Made by a program: the position numbers and the translations under genes | Notes under the pieces: generated by a model | The model's input: only the letters and a program-made list of their open reading frames with translations | Told to the model about the DNA's origin: nothing | Database searches by the model: none | In this document: in pieces, positions 1 through 5,673 of the stretch | How positions within the stretch are numbered: position 1 is the stretch's first letter | Layout of the letters: every line of letters starts with the position of its first letter | Source of the DNA: Sporomusa sp. | Lineage (GTDB): Bacteria > Bacillota_C > Negativicutes > Sporomusales > Sporomusaceae | Direction of reading: 5' to 3' | Assembly (NCBI GenBank): GCA_029256645.1 | Contig: JAQSXM010000163.1 | Location: 1-7,369, forward strand | DNA length: 7,369 bases

Positions 1-1
1 G

Positions 2-907
2 TTAGCAGTTTATTTCGTTCAGGTATTTCTTTATATTAGCAATCGAATGTTCTAAAGCGGCCTCCTCTGCCTGAGACATTGGTATAACAAGGGTTGATCC
101 AGCCCCTTGGCGGCCATTTACAGTTGGCAGACTGACTGCAGTTCCATAATTGCTGTTGAAGGTGGAGACCGGCAAAATCTGGCGGTTATCATGCACAATC
201 GCTTCAAGGATAGCGCAGGCAGCTACGGCAGGGGCAAAGACGGTGCCGCCTTTCAGGGCGATAACCTGGCCGGATGCGGCGCGGACCTCATTGGCAATAC
301 GTGTAACCGCGGGAGCATCATAATTTGGCAGGTTGACTAAGGGAACTCCTTTGATGCTTATGTTTGTTACCAGAGGAACCATGGTTTCACCATGCTCTCC
401 CACCACATATGCGTCAAGATCCCGGGCATCAACCTGGAAGTGCCGGGCGAGATAGGAACGGTAACGGGCGGTATCAAGAACAGTTCCCATACCAATTACC
501 CGTCCGGCAGGCAGGCCTGATGCCTGATAGGCAAGATGGGTCATTACATCAAGCGGATTGGTAATCATCACAATGATGCAGTGCGGGCTTAAGGCAACAA
601 CTTTTTTTGTAATATCAGCAATCAGACCGGCGTTACGGGAAAGAAGCATTACCCGGGGTTCGTCTGCTTTGCGGGGAATACCTGCGGTGATAACAACAAT
701 ATCAGAATTGGCGGTATCCTCAATTTCACCGTGTTTGATGTTAGCCTGAGGGCAGAATGCTTGTCCCTGCAGGATATCAAGAGCTTCACCATGGGCTTTG
801 TCGCTAGAGACATCAGTTAAAACGATTTCTTGAGCCAATCCCTTTAAGGCTGTTGTATAAGCTACGGCAACCCCAACTTTGCCGCTGCCGATAAATGAAA
901 TTTTCAT
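2..907 (-). CDS. mdh: NAD-dependent malate dehydrogenase (LDH/MDH family)
   Basis: A 301-residue protein of the lactate/malate dehydrogenase family, expected to interconvert malate and oxaloacetate with NAD(H) in the cytoplasm. The Rossmann glycine motif GSGKVG is at residues 7-12, and D32 at the end of the second strand favours NAD over NADP. N117 is in TNP, the catalytic pair is D145 and H172 (in GEHGE), and substrate arginines are R79, R85 and R148. R79, in AGIPRK, sits where lactate dehydrogenases have Gln, so malate is preferred over lactate; the rest of that loop (ADEPR) is not the usual PGMSR of malate dehydrogenases. The reading frame runs 41 codons further upstream into the TrmB gene, but TAGGAG at 915-920 and the family N-terminus (MKISFIG) fix the start at 907. 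It follows the TrmB gene after 25 nt, probably in one operon. The family is certain; the substrate is well supported but not proven. Confidence 0.85.
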   Translation of the reverse strand: MKISFIGSGKVGVAVAYTTALKGLAQEIVLTDVSSDKAHGEALDILQGQAFCPQANIKHGEIEDTANSDIVVITAGIPRKADEPRVMLLSRNAGLIADITKKVVALSPHCIIVMITNPLDVMTHLAYQASGLPAGRVIGMGTVLDTARYRSYLARHFQVDARDLDAYVVGEHGETMVPLVTNISIKGVPLVNLPNYDAPAVTRIANEVRAASGQVIALKGGTVFAPAVAACAILEAIVHDNRQILPVSTFNSNYGTAVSLPTVNGRQGAGSTLVIPMSQAEEAALEHSIANIKKYLNEINC

Positions 908-932
908 TTTTAATCTCCTATCTGTTTCATTT

Positions 933-1730
933 TTATCGTTGTAGTTGCCGAAGAATATCATATGACCGGCAAATATCCGCATACTGCTCTTGCCCGATAT
1001 GATTAACCAAAACATTGACCATGATGTCATGCCTTACATATTCCTTTGTCACCAGCACAAGTGAGGGGGTTTTGGTCCAGACACCTGTAGAGTGACTGCT
1101 GTCTTCGGCCAATTTACCGATTACCACTTCAGTATCATCTGTGATAATTGTAGATAGCTTGGCGCCGACCCGTTGGTACACATTGTGGCTGCATACTTCA
1201 AGGTTAATAACCTGACTGGCAGCAACATCGCACTCTCCAAATATTGCGGCGACGACATAAACGCCGCGGTTTACGGCTGCGGTTAAGGCTGAATTGACCA
1301 GAGCAACCTGCTCTGGCCAGAGTGAGGCAAATACCTCTTTCCGGGCCTGGCCGAGCAACTCGCGCATCTTAGCATTAATACTATCAGTTCCTTGTAGATT
1401 CCAGGTGAGATCAAAAGCATCCATTGGGGGTATGGTAGTTAAATCAGTCAAAATCGACTGAATACTTTTGTCTGTTTCTTCCTGGATGCGGGTAAACAAA
1501 ATTTTCGGCTGGACAGGATAGTAAAGAACAGGTTCGCTTTGACTGTCCAGCACAGCCCCGCGGTTTTTTAATTTTGTTAATACCTCATAGATTTTTGATG
1601 GCGGAATCTGAGCTAATTTACTGATCTCATAGCCGTTGGCCGGAAACCGTCGCAACAGGGCGTAATAGGCTTTGGCCTCGTAGGCGCTAAACCCGAGTGA
1701 TTCAAGTTTTTTTAAAACCTTCATATTCAT
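933..1730 (-). CDS. TrmB-family transcriptional regulator
   Basis: A 265-residue protein with an N-terminal winged helix-turn-helix of the TrmB type (about residues 5-75; recognition region around EISKLAQIPPSKIYEVLTKL, 35-54). A linker helix follows, then a C-terminal regulatory domain of about 150 residues resembling the PLD-like effector domain of TrmB proteins. TrmB proteins are best known as sugar-responsive regulators in archaea, and bacterial members often control neighbouring metabolic genes. It lies directly upstream of malate dehydrogenase on the same strand, 25 nt apart, so that gene is the likely target along with itself. Two starts are possible: ATG at 1730 with AGAAGGG five bases upstream, or ATG at 1724 with AGGA six bases upstream; they differ by two residues. 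The ligand cannot be read from the sequence; a malate-, pyruvate- or sugar-related signal is a guess from context. Confidence 0.85.
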   Translation of the reverse strand: MNMKVLKKLESLGFSAYEAKAYYALLRRFPANGYEISKLAQIPPSKIYEVLTKLKNRGAVLDSQSEPVLYYPVQPKILFTRIQEETDKSIQSILTDLTTIPPMDAFDLTWNLQGTDSINAKMRELLGQARKEVFASLWPEQVALVNSALTAAVNRGVYVVAAIFGECDVAASQVINLEVCSHNVYQRVGAKLSTIITDDTEVVIGKLAEDSSHSTGVWTKTPSLVLVTKEYVRHDIMVNVLVNHIGQEQYADICRSYDILRQLQR

Positions 1731-1746
1731 TCCTGCCCTTCTTGCC

Positions 1747-1770
1747 TATATACTACTATGGTAGTATATA
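1747..1770. promoter_or_regulatory. Operator-like inverted repeat I upstream of TrmB gene
   Basis: Perfect inverted repeat: TATATACTAC (1747-1756), four-base spacer TATG, GTAGTATATA (1761-1770). It sits 17 bp upstream of the regulator's first start and overlaps the putative -10. There is no U-tract in either direction, so it is more likely a protein binding site than a terminator. The obvious ligand is the TrmB protein itself, giving autoregulation; this is inference. Confidence 0.6.
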
Positions 1771-1778
1771 GACTTCAA
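1750..1778 (-). promoter_or_regulatory. Putative promoter of the TrmB-mdh operon
   Basis: On the minus strand TTGAAG (1778-1773) and TAGTAT (1755-1750) are 17 bp apart, each matching the sigma-A consensus at four of six positions. The -10 hexamer lies inside the 10-bp-arm dyad at 1747-1770. The match is modest; the call rests mainly on position and on the overlap with the dyad. Confidence 0.45.
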
Positions 1779-1801
1779 TATACACTGTGTATGAGTGTAT
1801 A
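1779..1801. promoter_or_regulatory. Operator-like inverted repeat II upstream of TrmB gene
   Basis: TATACACT (1779-1786) and AGTGTATA (1794-1801) form perfect 8-bp arms around seven bases. Inside is a second, overlapping dyad, ATACAC-T-GTGTAT (1780-1792), so three half-sites of TACAC/GTGTA type are packed in 23 bp. It begins one base behind the putative -35. Its sequence differs from dyad I, so it may be bound by another protein or with different affinity. Confidence 0.45.
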
Positions 1802-1873
1802 GAACAATTTGTTTGGACAGGGTCTAAAGCTAGCAGTTGCTGCAGGTATCAGAGAAAGTTTGTGAATTGGCGC

Positions 1874-1903
1874 TTGACGAACAGGTTTGATATTTAGTAT
1901 ATT
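1874..1903 (+). promoter_or_regulatory. Putative ilvE promoter
   Basis: TTGACG (1874-1879, five of six consensus bases) and TATATT (1898-1903, five of six) are separated by 18 bp. Transcription would begin near 1910 and leave a leader of roughly 145 nt before the ilvE start, unusually long for a simple metabolic gene and containing a terminator. Confidence 0.6.
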
Positions 1904-1975
1904 TAAAGACAAACGTATGCGCAGAGGGATTATGTAGTGTAAAAAAGATTATGTTATGCGGATAATTTCATGAGG

Positions 1976-1994
1976 GTTTACAGAAGAAGTAAAC
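1976..1994 (+). promoter_or_regulatory. Leader hairpin overlapping the ilvE terminator
   Basis: GTTTAC (1976-1981) and GTAAAC (1989-1994) can form a 6-bp stem with loop AGAAGAA. Bases 1991-1994 are also the start of the 5' arm of the downstream terminator, so the outer base pairs of the two structures compete. This is the geometry of an attenuator; the trigger is not visible. Confidence 0.4.
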
Positions 1995-2027
1995 AGAGCC
2001 GCTGCTGAGCGACCTCTGTTTTTATTT
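1991..2027 (+). terminator. Intrinsic terminator / attenuator in the ilvE leader
   Basis: AAACAGAG (1991-1998) pairs with CTCTGTTT (2014-2021). Inside, CGCT (2000-2003) pairs with AGCG (2008-2011) around loop GCTG, and the tail is TTTATTT. It lies between the putative ilvE promoter and the ribosome binding site at 2041. The only upstream gene is divergent, so it would terminate only transcripts heading into ilvE. I find no T-box motif (GGTGGNACC) and no leader peptide rich in Leu, Ile or Val codons. Confidence 0.65.
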
Positions 2028-2055
2028 AACTTATTTCTATGGAGGGATTCTATTA

Positions 2056-2970
2056 ATGGAAAACATGTACGTTTTTTATGATGGTAAGATTGTTCCCGAG
2101 AGTGAGGTACATATCAGCATCCGCTGTAAAGGGTTTAATTATGGACTTGGTTGCTTTGAGGGGATAAGAGCCTATTGGGATGAGGCTGAAGGACAGCTTC
2201 ATGTCTTTCGTATGCGGGAGCATTATGAGCGATTATTGCAATCCTGCAAAACCTTATATATAAATATCCCTTATACTGTGGACGAGTTGTGTAAGGCAAC
2301 ACTTGAGCTGCTTAGAAAAAATAATTTTCGTAGTACAGTCTATATCCGACCACTTGCTTTTAAAGGGTCTAATCAAATATTCCCGACTCTTTTGGATGAG
2401 GATAACCGAATTGTGATTTACTGTCAGCCTCTGGGCAGCTTTGTGGGTAAGGATGAGCTGAGGGCTGCTTTTACCTCCTGGGAGCGGTTAGGCGATAACA
2501 TGCTGCCACCGCGTACTAAACCGACGGCTGCCTATCTTAACTCCGGGCTGGCGTCCCTGGAGGTGGTTCGACGGGGGTATGACGAAGCTCTGTTTCTGAC
2601 CCGAAACGGCCATGTTTGTGAAGGCCCGGGCGAGAATGTGTTTATGGTCCGTAACGGGAAATTGATCACCCCGCCGCCATCGGATAATATTCTCGAAGGT
2701 ATTACCAGAGATACGGTTATGGTTTTGGCCCGGGAGGAGCTCGGGATCGAGGTAATCGAACGGAGTATTACCAGAACTGAACTATATGCGGCCGATGAGG
2801 TTTTCTTTAGCGGTACAGCTATGGAGGTTGTCGCCGTTGTCGAGGTTGATGATCGAACAGTAGGTACGGGGCATCAAGGACCGGTTTGCCGGAAGTTAAA
2901 AGAACTCTTCTTCCAGGTGGCGACATCTAAGCTAAAAAAATACGCTGATTTTTGTACGCCTGTCTATTGA
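2056..2970 (+). CDS. ilvE: Branched-chain amino acid aminotransferase (class IV, PLP)
   Basis: A 304-residue fold-type IV PLP enzyme, the usual length of IlvE. It should transfer the amino group between glutamate and the 2-keto acids of leucine, isoleucine and valine, the last step of their synthesis and first step of their breakdown. The N-terminal part has the family's GCFEGIRAY (32-40); the Schiff-base lysine is expected at K155 in RTKPTAAYLNS, where E. coli IlvE has an AKAAGNYLSS-like segment. CEGPGEN (188-194) supplies the cofactor glutamate, and EGITRD (214-219) and FSGTAMEV (251-258) are further cofactor-phosphate motifs. GGAGGG at 2041-2046 lies nine bases before ATG 2056. It appears monocistronic: promoter and attenuator-like leader upstream, stem-loop downstream. 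D-amino acid transaminase and aminodeoxychorismate lyase share the fold but are usually shorter, so IlvE is preferred. Confidence 0.9.
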   Translation: MENMYVFYDGKIVPESEVHISIRCKGFNYGLGCFEGIRAYWDEAEGQLHVFRMREHYERLLQSCKTLYINIPYTVDELCKATLELLRKNNFRSTVYIRPLAFKGSNQIFPTLLDEDNRIVIYCQPLGSFVGKDELRAAFTSWERLGDNMLPPRTKPTAAYLNSGLASLEVVRRGYDEALFLTRNGHVCEGPGENVFMVRNGKLITPPPSDNILEGITRDTVMVLAREELGIEVIERSITRTELYAADEVFFSGTAMEVVAVVEVDDRTVGTGHQGPVCRKLKELFFQVATSKLKKYADFCTPVY

Positions 2971-3011
2971 TGACAGCCTCAAGCCATCGTATTGCAGAAT
3001 AGATCTGGAAA

Positions 3012-3051
3012 ATAACTAAGGCTACCGGCAAGTGCCGGTAGCCTTAGTTAT
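3012..3051. terminator. Bidirectional terminator between ilvE and CarD-like gene
   Basis: A perfect 18-bp stem (3012-3029 with 3034-3051) closed by the tetraloop AAGT. Read on the plus strand there is no U-tract. On the minus strand the stem ends TTAT followed by TTT, so it is a better terminator for the CarD-like gene, whose stop lies 56 nt away. It sits between convergent genes and probably serves both. Confidence 0.75.
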
Positions 3052-3107
3052 ATGTAGAGTTTGGGTGTGATACCGCGTTGTGTTGACAAGTTTGAGGAGA
3101 AGTGCTG

Positions 3108-3629
3108 CTAAACGAGTGGCGCATCGTTTGCCAATGAGATATTGCTTAAGGGCATATTGATTACTTGATCCAATAAAGTAGACGCCTGCTGCTTAGTAAT
3201 TCCCTTTACTAATACAACCTCGCTGATTAAGATTTCCAGAGCGTTTTCCATCATGTTTTTTTCGGTTAGTCCGAGCTTCTTTTTGTTGTTGCTGCGCACC
3301 AAATCCCTGATAACCTCGGCACCTTCGTAAATATCGCCACTTTTAATTTTGCTGATGTTTCTTTGAATTCTCCGATTATCTCTGACGGTTGTATCAGACT
3401 CGCCATCATAGAAAGTATTAAGGACGTTGTCCAGCTCTTTGGGGTCTACAATAGGGCGAATTCCCAAACGATCTGAATTGCTGGTCGGAAATCTAACAGT
3501 CATCTTCCGATGAAGTATATTCACAGTGCAATATCGTAGAGTTTCTCCATGAACTACTTTTTCTTCAACTGCTTGAATTACACAACCACCTTGCGTGGGG
3601 TAAAAAATCTTGTCGCCTACTTGAAACAT
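3108..3629 (-). CDS. CarD/CdnL-family transcription factor
   Basis: A 173-residue member of the CarD_CdnL_TRCF family. The first 60 residues are the RNA-polymerase-interacting domain (MFQVGDKIFYPTQGGCVIQA, 1-20; a beta-rich Tudor-like fold that binds the beta subunit). The rest (about 65-165) is the helical C-terminal part that in CarD/CdnL contacts DNA near the -10 upstream edge and steadies the open complex. It acts on the transcription machinery at many promoters rather than as a gene-specific repressor. The start is set by AGGGGTGA at 3641-3634. It appears to be transcribed alone from a near-consensus promoter. The region after residue 100 is rich in Asn, Lys and Leu, and the final ten residues look disordered. 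Family assignment is firm; the regulon cannot be told. Confidence 0.85.
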   Translation of the reverse strand: MFQVGDKIFYPTQGGCVIQAVEEKVVHGETLRYCTVNILHRKMTVRFPTSNSDRLGIRPIVDPKELDNVLNTFYDGESDTTVRDNRRIQRNISKIKSGDIYEGAEVIRDLVRSNNKKKLGLTEKNMMENALEILISEVVLVKGITKQQASTLLDQVINMPLSNISLANDAPLV

Positions 3630-3695
3630 GAAGTCACCCCTATCTTTTTTTAGTACTTCTATTATATAATAATATGCTCAAAAATGCAAAATATT

Positions 3696-3725
3696 ATTTT
3701 ATCATAGTAATGTCTTTATTGTCAA
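3696..3725 (-). promoter_or_regulatory. Promoter of the CarD-like gene
   Basis: Minus-strand TTGACA (3725-3720, perfect) and TAAAAT (3701-3696, five of six) lie 18 bp apart, with TG one base before the -10 (extended -10). It is among the best sigma-A matches in the window and leaves a leader of about 60 nt that is very AT-rich. Confidence 0.7.
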
Positions 3726-3870
3726 TAATAATTTTGAGTTATGCAAAAGCCTCATTAAAAAATATGGTCCTTATGATTTTGCTGGGATGGTATTGTTTGC
3801 AGCAGCTAGTGGGGCATTGACAATAGTTCAGGGATTTATCAGTCACGTTTGTAGTAAATACTATTTTAAG

Positions 3871-3900
3871 TTGCATCAGTGAAAGCAGATATGGTACAAT
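3871..3900 (+). promoter_or_regulatory. Promoter of the MarR gene
   Basis: TTGCAT (3871-3876) and TACAAT (3895-3900, five of six) with an 18-bp spacer; TGG immediately before the -10 makes it an extended -10 promoter. Transcription should start near 3907, just upstream of the TTGCA half-sites. Confidence 0.6.
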
Positions 3901-3913
3901 ACCTATAATATAT

Positions 3914-3935
3914 TTTGCATGCAAAGTATCTTGCA
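3914..3935. promoter_or_regulatory. Candidate MarR operator
   Basis: TTTGCATGCAAA (3914-3925) is a perfect 12-bp palindrome. Its right half also forms a second dyad, TGCAA-N6-TTGCA (3920-3935), so overlapping half-sites sit just after the predicted transcription start and just before the ribosome binding site. MarR proteins bind such compact palindromes as dimers and often repress their own operon. The assignment to the adjacent MarR gene is inference. Confidence 0.5.
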
Positions 3936-3952
3936 GAAGGATTAGATAAATT

Positions 3953-4378
3953 ATGTTACAGATTTTTGACAGTACCTGCGTGCTGCTTGCAAAGGCAGAG
4001 CAAAAGCATTATAACTATACCAAAAAGCTGTTGGATAAAGAACAGCTGAATATCACTCCTGGGCAAATGGTTGTTTTGTATACGTTATATAAGGGTGATG
4101 ATATCTCAATCACTGAGCTAAGTAAAAAGTGCTATTTGGACAACTCTACATTAACCGGCATTATTGACCGGTTGGAACGAGCTGGATTAGTATTACGGGT
4201 TGGGCAACAGGATGACCGCCGGTCTTTCTTCATACGCTTAACAGAGGCGGCTCAAGACCTGGAACCCCAAGTTGATAATGTTATGAATCGTATTTGTATG
4301 TCTATGCTGGCGGATTGTACTGAGGAGGAAATCGCTGTTTTTCGCAAAGTGCTGCTGAATATCTTTGCCAAGTTATAG
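3953..4378 (+). CDS. MarR-family transcriptional regulator
   Basis: A 141-residue protein of standard MarR length. N-terminal dimerisation helix (1-30), winged helix-turn-helix (about 33-95) with recognition segment SITELSKKCYLDNSTLTGII (52-71), and wing carrying the family signature QQDDRRSF (85-92), then a C-terminal helix that completes the dimer interface. MarR repressors release DNA on binding small phenolic or other lipophilic compounds, or on cysteine oxidation; the cysteines here (C9, C60, C115) are not at the OhrR sensing position that I can recognise. AAGGA (3937-3941) lies 11 bases before the ATG, a slightly long spacing. The next gene, 72 nt downstream on the same strand, encodes a nitroreductase-like flavoprotein, a frequent partner of MarR regulators, and is the most likely target. 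Confidence 0.88.
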   Translation: MLQIFDSTCVLLAKAEQKHYNYTKKLLDKEQLNITPGQMVVLYTLYKGDDISITELSKKCYLDNSTLTGIIDRLERAGLVLRVGQQDDRRSFFIRLTEAAQDLEPQVDNVMNRICMSMLADCTEEEIAVFRKVLLNIFAKL

Positions 4379-4385
4379 GGATAAT

Positions 4386-4414
4386 TTGTGTATGTATATA
4401 TTTTGCCTACACAA
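4386..4414 (+). repeat. Inverted repeat between MarR and nitroreductase genes
   Basis: TTGTGTA (4386-4392) and TACACAA (4408-4414) are perfect 7-bp arms around 15 bases. There is no U-tract after it, so it is not a convincing terminator. It could be a weak mRNA hairpin or a protein site between the genes. Confidence 0.3.
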
Positions 4415-4450
4415 TATTTGGATAGAAACAATATAATTAGGAGGAATGTT

Positions 4451-5101
4451 ATGTTAATGCAAATTACAGAATGGAAAAGTGTCAGAAAGTTTTTAGCTCA
4501 ACCAGTAGAAGAAGAGAAGCTCGTAAGCGTTATGCGGGCAGGCCGCAGAGCACCTTCCTGGAAAAACATTCAACCCTGGAAATTTATCGCGATTACCGGT
4601 GCCGCAGATAAAGAAAAACTGGCTGCCGGGTTCTCCATGGGGGCCCTGATAAAGAAGGCACCTGCAGTTATTTTATGTGTTGGAAAACCGGATGCCTGGG
4701 AGCGTGACCATCAGCGGGAGTGTTTGAGAGAGCTGCTTGCAAACACCGGGGTCATGATGGCAAGTGAGGATATTGATAAGACATTCCTAAATAATCAGAT
4801 AGCTCAAGCCCTTGCCAACACTACGTCTTCTTTATTGGCAAGAACGTTTGAGAACATGGGTATTGCCTATGGTTTTATGATTCTGGAGGCCTTGAATCAA
4901 GGGCTGGGGGCATGTATTGTCGGAGAGATTGACAATGAACTCTCTGGGGTTGATAGTGTCTTGTACAATGAAATCAAAAAATATTTTGAGTTAAGTGATT
5001 CAGAAATTATTACAGCAGCAATTATCTTAGGGTACCCCGCCAAGGACGCTGCAGTGAGCCCGCGTAAGCAAGAAAATGAAGTTTTTCAAATTCGCCGGTA
5101 A
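4451..5101 (+). CDS. Nitroreductase-family FMN flavoprotein
   Basis: A 216-residue protein of the nitroreductase superfamily: FMN-containing dimeric enzymes that use NAD(P)H to reduce nitro compounds, quinones or flavins. The N-terminal FMN-phosphate motif is SVRKF (10-14), followed by the classical APSWKNIQPW (34-43), in which Ser/Asn/Gln contact the flavin. Later conserved parts are GLGACIVG (151-158) and ILGYPAKD (192-199). The open frame extends back to 4388, but AGGAGG at 4439-4444 places the start at ATG 4451 (six bases) rather than 4388 or 4457. Between about residues 90 and 125 is a segment (helical, with Cys91) that differs from short nitroreductases and may be a substrate-pocket insertion. 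It follows the MarR gene and precedes a small Cys protein, then a terminator. The physiological substrate is unknown. Confidence 0.85.
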   Translation: MLMQITEWKSVRKFLAQPVEEEKLVSVMRAGRRAPSWKNIQPWKFIAITGAADKEKLAAGFSMGALIKKAPAVILCVGKPDAWERDHQRECLRELLANTGVMMASEDIDKTFLNNQIAQALANTTSSLLARTFENMGIAYGFMILEALNQGLGACIVGEIDNELSGVDSVLYNEIKKYFELSDSEIITAAIILGYPAKDAAVSPRKQENEVFQIRR

Positions 5102-5125
5102 GTTATAAGTTTGAGGTAACAGCAA

Positions 5126-5311
5126 ATGACTGAAATACCAAAATGTACAAAATGCCAGCACTATTATATTACCTGGGATAAAAATTTCCCTTACGGGTGT
5201 AAGTCTATGGGGTTTAAAAGCTTCAAAACGCCTTCTGCTGTTGTCAGGGAGTCATCCGGGCGAGAGTGCCTAGGCTTTACTGAAAAGCTCAAGGTTGAGA
5301 ATCGGCTCTAA
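5126..5311 (+). CDS. Small conserved Cys-rich protein, putative zinc-binding
   Basis: A 61-residue protein with C7-x2-C10-x-H12 near the start, C25 in the motif PYGCKSMGFKS (22-32) and C48 in SSGRECLGF (43-51). The spacing suggests one small metal-binding knuckle, most likely zinc. Short proteins with this pattern (CxxCxHYYITWD, PYGCK-GFKS, PS-V-SSG-C-F) occur widely in bacteria; some database entries give them a misleading uracil-DNA glycosylase label, which the sequence does not support since no glycosylase motif is present. GAGGT (5113-5117) is eight bases before the ATG. The stop codon lies in the loop of the intrinsic terminator, and the gene is 24 nt behind the nitroreductase, so it is the last gene of that operon. 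Function unknown. Confidence 0.75.
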   Translation: MTEIPKCTKCQHYYITWDKNFPYGCKSMGFKSFKTPSAVVRESSGRECLGFTEKLKVENRL

Positions 5312-5327
5312 ATGAGCCGGTTTTTTT
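5301..5327 (+). terminator. Intrinsic terminator ending the MarR-nitroreductase operon
   Basis: CGGCTC (5303-5308), loop TAAAT, GAGCCG (5314-5319), with one G-U and one A-U pair extending the stem, then seven T residues (5321-5327). The stop codon of the small Cys protein is inside the loop. Confidence 0.85.
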
Positions 5328-5337
5328 GCATTTTATC

Positions 5338-5365
5338 TTGACATTATCCCCCTGGGGGGGATAAT
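5338..5365 (+). promoter_or_regulatory. csoR promoter
   Basis: Perfect TTGACA (5338-5343) and GATAAT (5360-5365, five of six) with a 16-bp spacer. The whole spacer and -10 are covered by the operator at 5343-5365, so bound repressor would exclude RNA polymerase. Confidence 0.75.
5343..5365. promoter_or_regulatory. CsoR-type operator
   Basis: ATTATCCCCC (5343-5352) and GGGGGATAAT (5356-5365) are perfect 10-bp arms with a 3-base spacer TGG. The AT-flanked C-tract/G-tract architecture is the hallmark of DNA sites bound by CsoR/RcnR-family tetramers. Its position inside the promoter of a CsoR-family gene points to metal-relieved autorepression. Confidence 0.8.
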
Positions 5366-5385
5366 CTATTAGTGGAGGTGTTGTA

Positions 5386-5661
5386 ATGGATAGTCACATA
5401 CATACACATCAGAAACAGGTAGTAAACAGGCTTGCCAGAATAGAGGGGCATACGCGGGCTGTCAAGCAAATGGTTGCCGAAGGGCGTGATTGCCCGGAGG
5501 TATTGCTTCAGATTGCTGCTATCCGCAAGGCTCTTGATAATACAGCAAAGCTCATTCTAAAAGACCATCTTGAACACTGTCTGGTTCATGCAGTTAATGA
5601 AGGCGAGCATGGGGAATTTATGGGTAAGCTGCAGGCCGCGCTTAACCATTACATTCGATAA
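5386..5661 (+). CDS. csoR: CsoR/RcnR-family metal-sensing repressor
   Basis: A 91-residue all-helical repressor of the CsoR/RcnR (DUF156) family; such proteins are tetramers that leave DNA when they bind metal (Cu(I), Ni/Co) or react with formaldehyde or persulfide. The Cu(I) ligand triad of CsoR is present at its classical places: C36 (RDCPEVL), H61 and C65 (HLEHC). In addition H4 aligns with His3 of RcnR (using conserved Gly21/Gly20), giving a His-Cys-His-Cys set like that of the nickel sensor InrS; H6 and H8 are nearby. So copper is the default reading and nickel a real alternative. GGAGGTG is well placed before ATG 5386. A perfect operator covers its promoter, and a small exported peptide gene follows after 12 nt. 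No metal efflux ATPase lies next to it, which is unusual for the family. Confidence 0.88.
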   Translation: MDSHIHTHQKQVVNRLARIEGHTRAVKQMVAEGRDCPEVLLQIAAIRKALDNTAKLILKDHLEHCLVHAVNEGEHGEFMGKLQAALNHYIR

Positions 5662-5673
5662 AGGAGGTTGACC

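Noticed and set aside
908..1030. 41-codon N-terminal extension of the malate dehydrogenase frame
   Set aside because: It lies inside the TrmB coding region, has no family similarity, and a good ribosome binding site (915-920) precedes the internal ATG at 907.
1970..2008. Leader peptide (12 codons from ATG 1970) controlling ilvE by ribosome attenuation
   Set aside because: It has no convincing ribosome binding site and is Arg/Ser-rich rather than rich in Leu, Ile or Val codons.
1904..2055. T-box riboswitch before ilvE
   Set aside because: The conserved antiterminator sequence (AGGGTGGNACCGCG type) is absent from the leader.
3739..3924. 61-codon minus-strand frame between CarD and MarR genes
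   Set aside because: It has no ribosome binding site or recognisable motif, and it covers the MarR promoter and operator; it is most likely a chance frame.
5126..5311. Uracil-DNA glycosylase
   Set aside because: The protein is only 61 residues and has none of the glycosylase motifs; only the Cys pattern is recognisable.
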